From Chondrilla cf. caribensis (Eukaryota; Porifera; Demospongiae; Chondrillida; Chondrillidae): 64,000 nucleotides of DNA. The notes beneath the pieces were generated by a model that searched no databases, was not told the origin of the DNA, and was given only the letters and a program-made list of their open reading frames with translations. Positions 41,612-53,600 of the stretch are shown here, in pieces (position 1 is the stretch's first letter; the number at the start of each line of letters is the position of its first letter). Location of the stretch: positions 2,274,852 through 2,338,851 of the forward strand of contig OZ026550.1 in assembly GCA_964020155.1 (NCBI GenBank). The letters run 5' to 3'. The translations under genes were made by a program, and so were the position numbers.

Positions 41612-42471
41612 ATAGTGGGCCGGGAGTATGATGGCTTGACCAGAACAATCACAGCAACCCTTTTCATCCAGACAAGATCTGATGTATTTGATATACACAG
41701 CCTTGTGACCTCAGGGGGATAAGGGGATAGGTTAGTTTGACAAAAGAAATTAAGTGCATGTTGTGAATATTAAGAAGTGAAATCTTCTTCAACACAACGA
41801 CTGAAGTCTGCCTGTCGTGGCAGAGTTACAGACTGAATGCTACACTTCAGATCCATTACCTCCAGTTCATTGAGCAGACTGTCGGCAAATGGCACAGTAT
41901 AGCCAAATAGTTTTGGCAAATACCAAATAGGTGTGAGCTGGTCAGAGATCACCTCAACTTTACCACTCCCTTCTCTACAGATCGCAATAGCTTTGGAGAA
42001 CAGATCTTTCAAGTTTGGGAAGTGGTAATGAGAGTGAGTGATGAACACCAAGTCGAACTTCGGGAGTCCACTCGGGTCTACTTCCAAAAATCCTTCGTTG
42101 ATGATGGTCGTTTTGTAGGGCAAGTTTGACAGATTCTTCTCTGCTTCGTGACACGAATTTTCATTTATGTCTATTCCAACGAGGTGAACTTTTCGGTGTG
42201 GAAATCTCTCAGACACTTTGGACAGAGCCTTGAAGTCTGATGTTCCGTCTCCACATCCAACGCTGCAGATGTTCAGTTCCTCTCCTGGTTCTTGATCGTC
42301 GAGCGTTTTACAAATCTTGTCACTGATGTACGAGCAATAGCCGTCTACGTTAATTCTTGTGATTTCGCGATAAACACGATGTGCAACAAAATAATCGAGT
42401 CCTTCCAAACGTTGAGGAGGTTCCTTAATAAGCGAACGTAACTCTTCCAACAATGAACTATCTGGATTCAT
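41612..42471 (-). pseudogene. type-a methyltransferase with nonsense codon and 3' deletions
   Basis: It starts normally (MNPDSSLLEEL at 42471) and keeps all SAM motifs for 233 residues. It then stops where the other copies have Gln (CAA to TAA, just after EEDFTS). Beyond the stop, homology continues to about 41612 with small deletions. The predicted 233-residue product lacks the last 55 residues. It is probably a young pseudogene; translation of a truncated protein cannot be excluded. Confidence 0.78.
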
Positions 42472-42854
42472 ATAGAACGAAAAGTACTATCCAGAATCCG
42501 ATGGGTCTGGGCTACTTCAGACTGAACGAAAATCTGCTCACTCGGGTGATATGGCTAACGTCCCCCGAAGAAAATGGCGGATATGTCGCACCAGTCACAT
42601 ACACACCGGAAATGGAGGGCAAAGTGCCAGGCCAATAGGTGGTTCTTTGTGGACGAGACTAGTGTGAAGAGTTGGTGCTAGTGCATTTGCAGTCTGATTT
42701 TCCGGCCTCATTCGCCTACCAGGCGCTCCATTGTGTTTTTGCCATTACAGTATAGGCCTAGTAACCAGTCCAATACATTCTTCAGGCTTCGATCGTATGG
42801 AATAAGGGGGTGTGGCTGATTTATGACGTCACATTCCGGCCAGCCCTGACGAAA

Positions 42855-45295
42855 ATGGCGGACAGTTTTCAATTTGGATCTAGCCTAGGTTTTCTGAAAC
42901 AAATTCACAGCAAGATCAAAGAAGGTAACAGTATGTATTCATCATAGGAATTGCATTAAATTCACTGTAATCTACTTTCCGTATTATCATTTCTGTTACT
43001 TTTGTTATCTTTCGGACGCCTTTCGATCTTACTAACTACTAACCGTGGCATTTTGCGTCTTTTAAGCATAGACCCTAGGTATCTAGCGTCTATGCTTTGA
43101 GTATGTGAGTTAGCTTCAAACAGTGGCGTTACTAGGTATATTGGGTATTAATAGCAGGGCTATGAAATATGGCTACCTGAACACGTGGGCCTTCTCCTTC
43201 TCCTACTCCTCCTTGGCCTTCTCCTTATCCTCCTTGGCCTTCTCTTTATCCCCCTTTGTCCTTCTCCTTATCCTCCTTGTCCTTCTCCTTATCCTCCTTG
43301 TCCTTCTCCTTATCCTCCTTGTCCTTCTTCTTATCCTCCTTGTCCTTCTCCTTATCCTCCTTGTCCTTCTCCTTATCCTCCTTGTCCTTCTCCTTATCCT
43401 TTTTGTCCTTCTCTTTATTCTCCTTGTCCTTCTCCTTATCCTCCTTGTCCTTCTCTTTATCCTCCTTGTCCTTCTCTTTATCCTCCTTGTCCTTCTCCTT
43501 ATCCTCCTTGTCCTTCTCCTTATCCTCCTTGTCCTTCTCTTTACCCTCCTTGTCCTTCTCCTTATCCTCCTTGTCCTTCTCCTTATCCTCCTTGTCCTTC
43601 TCTTTATCCCCCTTTGTCCTTCTCCTTATCCTCCTTATCCTCCTTGTCCTTCTCCTTATCCTCCTTGTCCTTCTCTTTACCCCCGTGTCCTATACGCTTC
43701 AAAACATTTTTGTATCATATTATCATTCAGATTAAATAATAACATGGTTACCCCCCCTAACGTGTACACTAGTTAAAATAGCTATCGATTTGTTGAGCAC
43801 AATCCAATTATTAATTCATATTTATTTTGCTGTGTTAGTGTACATATATTATGTATAGCCAAATCCTAATAGAGATGACATCTGATATCAATAACCACTT
43901 TGTACACCATATACTATGTATACAATCTTTATGTACAGTAGAACCTTGTTATAAGACAAATTGTGAGAGACCCTTAAAATGAGTTTTTGTTATCAGATGT
44001 TCTTCCTATCAGGATTGGCTTACTGTACACAACTACAGCAAACCAAATAATGTACAAAATGTGGTCTGTGTTAAACAGAAATGTATCTTGAAGGCGTTTG
44101 TCGTAAAGATGTTCTACTGTATCCTTTCACTGTATGATGTTGCATCATGATTTTTCTGTATTGCAATACATCGTCTGTCTTAATTATCTTGGCCACTGTA
44201 TTATTGTACAGATTGATACACATGTACGTACGTATGTATGTAGGCTGTATGTTTATATTGTTCATGATACTAGTTTGAATACTCGTTAATCAGCCGTAAT
44301 TCGTTATCAAAAAATATGGTGGATTAATGAATGGGCGGATTGACTGGATATTCATTAGTACTTGTACATTATATTGGTACTGGGAAATTGTGGTGGATGA
44401 AGTAGTGGCGGATTAATGAGAATTCACTGTTTTTTTATTCTGCCAAGGTCAGTGTCGATTAATTACTGTTATTTACATGTGTATGTTAGCATGTTTTATG
44501 TATTTTATGCTATGTAAACATGTTTACATAGCACTTGTTTGTTCTGTTATATACGTGTTATGTGTTCACCTAATGTACTCGTTTGTTTGTTTATGTACAT
44601 ACGTACTTATGTGTTCACATATTACATGTTTGTTCGCTTATGTACGTACATATTGTTTGTTCACGATGCTGGTTTGTTTTGCAATTCCAGATTCTACGAA
44701 GATGGGTGTCTCTAAATTGAGTCCAAATGTGAAGCCCTCGGCTTATTCCACCATCTTCACTAAAAAGATACACACAGCGGGTCTTGTGTTGTTCGAAGCA
44801 CCTATGAACTCAAATTGCAACTACTTTGAACTGAAAGTGCTGGAACAAGGTTTGGATTGCAAGATTGGAATCGGATTGGGACCTTCACCTTATCCTGGGT
44901 CGTTGAAAAAAATGCCCGGATGGGATCCACAGTGTATAGGTTACCATGGTGACGACGGGGGACTTTTCCACGGTAACGGTTTCGGCCAGCCTTTTGGTCC
45001 GTCCTGCAAAAAGGGGGACACAATGGGGTGTGGTGTGGACTTTGTGACCCGCGATCCTGAAGATGTAGAGGCCTTTGAAAATGATGGATTTGTGAAGGTG
45101 TGGTTCACCAGGAACGGACAGATGGTCGGCCACATTGTTGATGCCAAGGTACCTCGTGGAGGATTCTTCCCTCTTATTGGTCTGGGCACATGTAGAGCAC
45201 TACTCTCTGCTCAATACTTGGGACACTCGCACGTAGACCCTCCTTACAGAAGTGTACAAACAGGTGAGTGTGTTTGTGTGTGTGTGTGTGTATTG

Positions 45296-45328
<33 letters not shown>

Positions 45329-46452
45329 TTGTTTACTGTGTGTGTGTGTGTGTGTGTATTGTTTACTGTGTGTGTGTGTGTGTCTGTGTGTGTGTATTGT
45401 TTACTGTGTGTGTGTGTGTGTGTGTGTGCACATTTGTGTATACTCCTGTGTTAAGTGTACCGGTTTGAATACAGTGGTACTTTTGTATGTAGAGTGATAC
45501 TAGTGTATGTGGAATGGTAATGTTGTACGTAGATGGTACTTGTTTCAGTGGATATTGACGTGTGTAGAATGGTACTTGTGTATGTAGAGCTATATTTGTG
45601 TATGTAAATTGCTACTTTTACATGGAGTGGTATTTTTTCTGTATGTATCTATCTACGTAGGTCCAGATGCTGAGAAACTTGTCCATAGAGCTGAAACAGG
45701 CAAAAAATATTACCAAGTTAAACGCAAGAGCGCCCTATTGTCTGTGAAGCGTACCAGGGATTCATGGGTTACCTTGTGGAAGGATGCCGGCAACTGCGGT
45801 CAAGCACAGCTGGAAGGGCCTGGTCCTGTCACCAAAACATACAACTATTTTGAGATCAAGATTGTCGGGAATTCCGGGGAGTTTGGAGTTGGAATCGGAC
45901 TGGGCCCTATAAACTACCCGGGGTCCTTTCAGCACATGCCAGGATGGGATGCCAACTGCATTGGTTACCATAGCGATGATGGGAAACTGTTTCACGAATA
46001 TGGGCGTGGCAAGCCTTTTGGTCCCACATGCAGCGAAGGGGACATTATGGGATGTGGAGTAGACTTTGCAGGCGCAGAAGATGAAGGGATGGCTAACGTT
46101 TGGTTTACGAAAAACCAAGTAATGGTAGGTCCTCCGATTAATGTGAAAATCCTCAAAGGTGGCTTCTTTCCGCTAATTGGTCTGGGCACATCAGGTGATG
46201 TGTTGACAGTCAAGTACCTGGGACATGTACACCAAGAACCGCCATTTGCTGATTTGATGCAACGTGAGTGTCAACATACAAACAACCTGCACGTATGCAC
46301 CCTGACTAGCCACTAAGTTCACCCTTATGTACAGCCAGTGGAAAGTGATACTCCGTATTGTTCCCTTTCAGCAATCACCCTTAAACACAAGATTCATGTA
46401 CGACCATTCATTTCAAAATAAAAACTTATTAAGGCTTTGACATAATGTACCG

Positions 46453-46522
<70 letters not shown>

Positions 46523-47997
46523 CATGCATGTGTGCAAATACAGTACAACTTACTTAGTAAGTGCCTGGGGTAGTATATACTCTTGATTAGTGAGTACACC
46601 TCACTCAGTCCCTAGCTCATGTACACAATGTCAACCAGTACTGACATCAAGTGCCTCTGATAAGAAATACAGATTTAATGAGCCTTCAAGGTACTGACGA
46701 AGCAATTTGGACTGTATTTGGAATGGAAACACTCAAATGTAGTGAATAGTATTATAGTTGTATGATGATGCCACCTCACAGTAACATTTCATTGCTCATA
46801 TGGATGCCTACATTGACAATTATATACTTTTCCAATGCGTCCAATGGCAACGAAAGATTGTTTATCATTGCAAATGCTATCTTATTGTTGTCCTCCGTTC
46901 TTACCCCTGCAGCCTACCCTCCAGCACCATTACCACCTCCTTGTAGCCGTGGTGCCAAGGTCACGGTGGTGTACCCCTACGATGCCCAGAGAGACGACGA
47001 ACTCACCACTCGTCCGGGAGACAAGATAACCGTGGAAGATTGGGATGTTTCAGACCACTGGGCCAAAGGGAAGCTCATTGTACGCTCGGGATATTTCTTG
47101 AAGGCTTTCACGAGGCCTGTCAATTCCCCGTCAGCGAAGCAGCTGCACAGCCCTCAACAACTCCGGTCCATCCCAAAGGGTCACGAAACGTCATTCGCTG
47201 GATCAGTGTACTTCCTAACTGAACCTGCTCAGGATTGGTTGGAGTGTATCATATGTCAGCAGATAGCCTGTATTCCTCGCCAAACCTCATGTTGCGGGCA
47301 CACCATCTGTTACACGTGTGCTGATCAGTGGAGGGGTAAGAGTGACACGTGTCCTCAATGCCGTGTCAGCCCCTTCCAAATATTGGAAGACCCGCGTGCG
47401 GAAAGGCTTGTGAATGGCTTGACGGCCTACTGTCGGAACTATGAGCTCGGCTGCAATTGGAAGGGGAGTCTGACCCGCGTCCAGCAACACATCAATGAAG
47501 AATGCATGGAAGAGCTCGTGGAGTGCCCCAACAAGTGCGATGCCGGACAGATCCACAGACAGAATCTCCAAGAGCACATCAGCTATTACTGCAAACTTCG
47601 AAAGGTCAATTGTCCCTGCTGCTCCAAATTCATCACATGGGACCTGGAGGAAATTATTGTACGAGGTCATGGAATGACTTACAACGACATCATCTCTACA
47701 CACTACAAAATCTGTCCTGATTGGCCAGTTCGGTGTCCGAACAGTTGTAATCCTCACCCACCCGTACACTTCACTCGTAGCTCATTAGAGACACATTTGT
47801 CAGATGAATGTCCCGAAGTAGATGTTGACTGTCTCTGTGCTGGTCTTGGGTGCAGTGTAAGAGTGAAGAGGAAGGATCGTCAGACGCACATAGAGAACGA
47901 TTTCCTCTCTCATTTCCTGTGTCTTCTCCACGGTTACGATGAACTTAAGACGGAAAATGCACTCCTGAAGCAAAGAATTTCAGCACTGGAACAATGA
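42855..47997 (+). CDS. SPRY-SPRY-SH3-RING-TRAF-finger protein, 4 exons (776 aa)
   Basis: Exons 42855-42924, 44691-45263, 45661-46263, 46913-47997; all introns are phase 1. The start is MADSFQFGSS in an AAAATGG context. Domains: SPRY 1 about residues 65-205 (GWDPQCIGYHGDDG, VKVWFTRNGQMVG), SPRY 2 about 270-405 (GWDANCIGYHSDDG, ANVWFTKNQVMVG), SH3 about 430-485 (VVYPYDAQRDDELTTRPGD), C3HC4 RING about 530-570 (CIIC, CGHTICYTC, CPQC), TRAF-type zinc fingers about 580-745, and a short C-terminal coiled coil. The RING predicts E3 ubiquitin ligase activity, and the TRAF fingers and coil predict oligomeric signalling. The usual TRAF MATH domain is absent, and two SPRYs plus SH3 take the N-terminal substrate/partner role. 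One exon per SPRY suggests exon duplication. It is likely cytosolic. Confidence 0.85.
43186..43685 (+). repeat. 21-bp minisatellite
   Basis: About 24 tandem copies of the 21-base unit CCTCCTTGTCCTTCTCCTTA+T in intron 1 of the SPRY/RING gene. All three plus-strand frames stay open through it only because of the repeat. The minus strand would read KEKDKED repeats. Confidence 0.95.
43936..44119. mobile_element. pogo/mariner-type MITE with TA target site
   Basis: The ends are CAGTAGAACCTTGTTATAAG and, reversed, CAGTAGAACATCTTTACGAC, flanked by TA on both sides. It is 184 bases long, non-coding, in intron 1 of the SPRY/RING gene. Confidence 0.7.
44270..44431. mobile_element. degenerate MITE, GTTAATCCGCC family
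   Basis: The left end has GAATACTCGTTAATCAGCC and the right end reversed has ACAGTGAATTCTCATTAATC. Related ends occur at 52108-52275 and 58982-59082. Confidence 0.5.
45269..45430 (+). repeat. compound (TG)n repeat with TATTGTTTACTG steps
   Basis: Four TG runs separated by the same TATTGTTTACTG word in intron 2 of the SPRY/RING gene. Another (TG)n lies at 46456-46520 in intron 3. Confidence 0.9.
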
Positions 47998-48374
47998 CCG
48001 ATGGGTCAAATCTGTTTATCGATCCTATCAATGATTGATATTATTCATTGATGTAATATATTATGTATATTTAAATGTAGTTATAATTCATGTAGTAGGT
48101 ATGTATATTGGTTTCAACGCAAGTTTGGTGCTTTTTTGTCTTCTAGTACTGGATGCTGGTGTGTGCGTCTTTTGTAGTGTCAGTTTTGAATTAACAGTTC
48201 TGTTGTAGATGCATGGGGATTACTATTTTTGTACAGTAATTATGTTCATAATAATTATGTATGATATATGAGAGAATACTGTACTTTTTCATTATTGAAA
48301 TGATTGCTTTGTGCAGTGCACGTGAACAATAGTTAATAACATGATTGACTGCATGATTTGTATACAAAGGCATG

Positions 48375-48756
48375 CAATATTATAATTGATCAAAAACAGC
48401 AGATAAATTTTATTATGAATAATGTATAATAATATCATATAAGCATCACATAAGATCGGGTACTGTAATAATGTACTGCAGTATTCGTTGAATAGGCCGT
48501 TTATTTACTCTCTCAATTTTAAAAAGTAGCAGATTATCATTATGCTCAAGTTTACATGCAACAACAGTTGCAATATTATAATTAAACAAAAACAGATAAA
48601 TTTTAATATGAATAATGTATAATAATATTATATGATCATCACATAAGATCAGGTACTGTAATAATGTATAGTTTTCAACATATAGGCCGGCGCTGTTTAT
48701 TTACTCTCTCAATTTTAAAAAGTACGTAGTGCTAGCAGATTATCATTATGCTCAAG
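48375..48756. repeat. tandem duplication of about 190 bp
   Basis: 48375-48557 and 48572-48756 are near copies sharing GCAATATTATAATT, CACATAAGATC, AATAATGTA and TTTACTCTCTCAATTTTAAA. Confidence 0.85.
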
Positions 48757-49539
48757 TTAACCTTAACCTTGACAACGTCATTTCTATCTTTCGAATCTGT
48801 ATCACTTGCATTTGATATTAATTTTAGTATATCACTTGATGACATGCACAATGTACACATACGTAGGCCTAGGGATTAGGAATAATAGTAACTGTTGCAA
48901 AGAATCTAGTTCTAGCTGAAGCATGCATATTAAATTTTGGATAGTATGTCTCCCTTTTGAAGTAAACTGTACACGTGCGTGCGCGCGCGTGTGTGTGTGT
49001 GTATGTGTGTGTGTGTCTGCGTGTGTGTACACATCTCTGCATGTGGCCTGTAACTCTGGCTACATTCAGAAGTGGTTATTCAATATGAGTTGATAAGAGG
49101 GAGTAAGGAAAAATAATGCTATGCCCTCAATATGGCCCCTAACCCTAACTAGAATCGGAGGCCCAGTGCTCAAATGCATTACATACATACATAACTTTGG
49201 AAATTTTCATTCTAACACCAACATCGATATCATACTGTTAATTATATAATTTATTATTTACTATATATTTGGTGTATTATACTTGATTACAATAATAAAT
49301 ACATGTACCACTATAAAAATAATGATACCATAACATAGTATAAAATAAATAATATAAAATAATTTAAAATAATAGCATTTGTGAACACACCTGTTGTGCA
49401 AATTTCAAATATCAAAAGATGTTTGTTAAATCGCTACCAACTGGGGATGTGCAAATCGCTGCAGCAGTATTACCCATCCGGAAGCCACTGCAATCCTTTG
49501 GAATGTGAAAAGTAGAAAGTGCTTGGCTCAACTATTCAC

Positions 49540-50090
49540 TCCCATACACTGAAAAATATTAATCACCTCCACCTACAGAGAAAGGAGTTGTTGCATATGT
49601 TAGTTTACATCACCAGCTAGGCCAATTAATACTATATTATATCAGCTTGACATACCTCCTCTCCCATAAACTATTCAATAGTGTGTGTAGGGTTTTCACT
49701 CCTATACTCCCATATATTGCGCAGCTCTGAAAGTAGCTATGGTTACAGGCCACACCTAGGAACAACAATAGGAATTGTTTTATAAGTTAGTTTATGTCCC
49801 CAGGTAGGTTTGTTAAAAATATCAAGCTGACACGCCTCCTTTCCCACGAGCTATACCAAAAGGTGCCTAGTGTTTTTTTCTCCTATACTCTCCATACATT
49901 AAGCACCTCCAAATGTAGCTAGAGTTATGGGCCACATATTGAGTTGGGAATGGTTTCATTAGTTAGTTTATGTCCCTAACTAGGTCTAGCAAAATATCAA
50001 TCAGCTCAACGCAACTCCTTGTCCACAAGCTATGCTAAAGGGTACGTGCTATCATTTTCTCTCCTATATTCTCCCATACATGAATCCTAA
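49540..50090. repeat. diverged tandem repeat, about 175-bp unit, three copies
   Basis: Three consecutive stretches share CTCCTATACTC-CCATACAT, CACCTCCA, GTTAGTTTATGTCCC, TAGGT and ATCA-GCT, ending with CTCCTTxCCCACAAGCTAT. The period is about 170-185 bases. Confidence 0.7.
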
Positions 50091-50274
50091 TTCTAGTCTT
50101 TGACTATTATATTTAAAGTTATCACATTGTAGATAAGACAGTTTTGTTTTCAGTATTAATTTCTACCTATGAAAACCCATGGTAAAAATTCCCACTTATT
50201 ACAATTATTTTCAATACATGCACAAATAATTGCTGAATTAATAAATACGCACATGTTAACAAAGCTCTTTATGT

Positions 50275-50581
50275 TCAGTGTGACTTGTTGCGTTCCAGAA
50301 TCAAGAGTTCCTTGATGCTGTATCTAGTCTGACTCTCTCTCATTTGCTCCTGCACTTTCATCTTGCTTATTTTCTCCTGATGACTTAGCATTATCTGCCT
50401 GTAAAAGAATATGAATGGCATGGTCAACTTTGCATATCTGAAGCCCATAATAGTATGGAAATATTCTAATAGACTAAGTTTTAGTGCTTTTATATGTGTG
50501 TAGTTACCTGTATAGTGTGTAACCTATGTAGTTAGTACATACGTACACACTCCTGGATGTAACCACGCACACACACAAACA

Positions 50582-50648
<67 letters not shown>

Positions 50649-50654
50649 CATATG

Positions 50655-50686
<32 letters not shown>

Positions 50687-53600
50687 CACACGCACACACA
50701 AGTTTCTTAAATGTTGCAGTACGTATGTCATATGTGAAAAAAGGAACAATAAGTAATCACTATCACACATTTAGAAATAAAGGGCAATATATTCAATATT
50801 GTATATTCGTACAATATCCACAGGATGGTATTGATGGCATGGTAGTGCCTGAGTGGCAAGAACAGTAGTATGCATCAGTATAGACCCACTGTCCTCGTTA
50901 ATGGTGATAACTGGCTTCTTGCAAATTGAAAGATCACAATTACATACAATAAGACTGACGTTTGACATTTTTGACAGTTACGTAATTCAAATTCAAATCT
51001 GGCTAAAGAAAATAGCAGATACAAACTAAGCCTTAGATAACTGTTTACCTTGTGATAGGTGCTTATTTGGCATCATGTAGAATTACAAGAATTAATATGA
51101 TCTTGTCAACAGCTAATCAAAAACAAATATTTTCTTTCAAATACATACAACAACGTATAGACAAAAACATACATATTTATATGTATGTAAGTGCTAACTT
51201 GATTTTGCTTCATGTAGTTCAATGTATTGTCAAATAATAATGTATTTCACTGGAGTTGTCTTCAAAGAATGCGCACACAATACTACAATAATCAGTAATG
51301 CACCCTATTTCCCTGTGTGTGACGGTGCAGGTGCTGACTAAGCAGAATTTGATTGCATACCTACATACGTACATACCTCATCTGTCTATTCTCCTCAATT
51401 AATCCATCAAGTCTTTCTCTGTGAATTTGTTCCTTATCTAAGCAGCTATCCTGAAACAATAGCTGATGTTTCTTCAAATCTTCATTCTAAAATGTAATTA
51501 AGAAGAGTTCTCAATATAACATTTCTTTCATGTATATTATTACTACCCTAAACAGCTTCAGCAATCAGTGTACTTGGAATATTATACGTAGGTGTCAGCC
51601 TCGTCTAGACACTTTTACCTCAGTAATGAAACAGCTTATTATCTTACCATGTTCTTATCACATAGAGTGTTTGCTCATTGATATAATGTGTGTATACGTA
51701 CATACGTACGTACATACACACAGACACATTGTACAGTCTTTAGGTATGTACGTACATTCAAACCTAGATGTATGTACGTACAAACATATTTGCATATGTA
51801 ATTTATGCATATATACTAATATGCAATCATAAATTTATTATTGCAAAACTATTCACTATCTACTCACAGTAGCTGATAATTGTACTTCTGTCTTTCTGAG
51901 TTCTTCATGGGTGCGATTAAGCTTTTCTCTCACCTCCTTCAACTCCTCTGTAAGAGACTTTGAGAGGAAATGCGTAGATTGTCATGAAGCAGCAAATTAG
52001 TGCACTGTACAGGTAACAAAGCTGGTGAACAACCTAAGTATATACTTTAAGGCTCACACAGAGTGGTACAACATTCAGTTTCAAGACAATGGGTATACGT
52101 ATATGTACAGTCAATTCTTGTTCAAAGGCAATGTACTATATTATCTGCCAAACCTTTTATCCACTACAATAAGTATTTATCAATATCAATACAGTATGCA
52201 CACGGGAATGAATGTCAAGTTAATCCACCCTCTTCGCCAATAATGAATTGTAGTGGATTAACGAGAATTCACTCCATGCATAAGTACATTCATGATACTT
52301 GGAAGAATGTCTAAGAATACATATGTACGTACGGACACGTGTGTATTTTGGCGATGGGTATGGGTACAGAAATACAAATGAGCACCATGCAGTTTTGGTT
52401 GAGCATAGATGTTCACTCTTTCATATCATTAATCATATCATTAATATACATACGTACGTATGTACGTACCTACGTACAATGCATTCGTTTGATATATAAC
52501 ATGTACAATGTATGTAAGTATGTTAATGATAACTAGGTACATATACGTAGGTATGTCACAAGACTTTTCACAAGTGCATTATCTAATACCTGTAGTAGTA
52601 CTCTCTACAGTCATAGGATATAGTATTTGATATGTATGCACAATATACATACGTATACGTATAATATTTATGTGCGTACGTCTATACATATTAAATACGT
52701 ACATACGTACGAAAATCATACATTTTCATAATTATATATGACAGAGGCATTCGTTGAACTGGAATGCTCAATGCTTACAGCTATCGTCTTCTGAGAAATT
52801 TCCAATTCTTCAATGAGGAGGGTTGGCCTGGTGAATTTCCTTCGAATAGCTTCTATTTGTTCTTCGTGGCTTTGCTTCTGGTCCAGGAGCTCCTTTTTGT
52901 AGATACTAATGAGCTCGTTGGTACGAACGGAAAGACGCTCTTGGAAATCAACCTCGAATTGAGCATGTGCGATCTTCTTATGTTCTTCCAGTCTCTCAGC
53001 ACACTCACTCTGGGAATGAACAAAAATTAATATACGTATTATATCAAATAATAATAATATTAACCGTGATACAATATTAACTATTACATTAATTAAAATT
53101 AATATTTATTCAGAGTTTGTTGGTCAGCATGAATGCAACAGGTATATGACGTGCAATGGTGTGGCAGGCATCAATATTCAAATACATGACCGTTTACCCC
53201 ATATATCCCATCCCATCACCCATAGAGCATTTACATTTTTACTTCGTGTACCATATCTGTCATTTTCAATTCTTACATACATACGTACATAAGTTTATAT
53301 ATGAATACTGTTCAATCTCCATAGAGCCTCAGAAATATATTATAATAAATATATGTTAATTATTTATACGTAGATGCTGATATACACGTAGGTAATTACG
53401 TACGTATATCATACATACTATCATAGTAACAAACGTACGTACATACGTATGTAAGACTATGTACATACATACTCCATATGAGCATACACACAATACACAC
53501 ATACATATGTACATACGTATACAGAAATATATTATAATAGGAATATTATACAAATATGAGGGTATAATGCACTATGACAATAATTATTTACCTACCTACG

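Larger units (their letters stand above)
47998..50274. other. spacer between convergent genes with two tandem repeats
   Basis: The 3' ends of the SPRY/RING gene (+) and the coiled-coil gene (-) face each other here. The stretch holds the duplications listed separately and a short GT/CG repeat at 48975-49030. No gene is seen. Confidence 0.5.

Noticed and set aside
43123..43776. Leu/Ser/Pro-rich open frames over 180-217 codons
   Set aside because: All three plus frames are open only because of the 21-base minisatellite; it lies inside intron 1 of the SPRY/RING gene.
44477..44690. Upstream extension of SPRY exon 2 to an in-frame ATG at 44477
   Set aside because: It is repetitive, intron-like sequence. 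A good acceptor at 44689-44690 and phase agreement with exon 1 at 42855-42924 give a better start.
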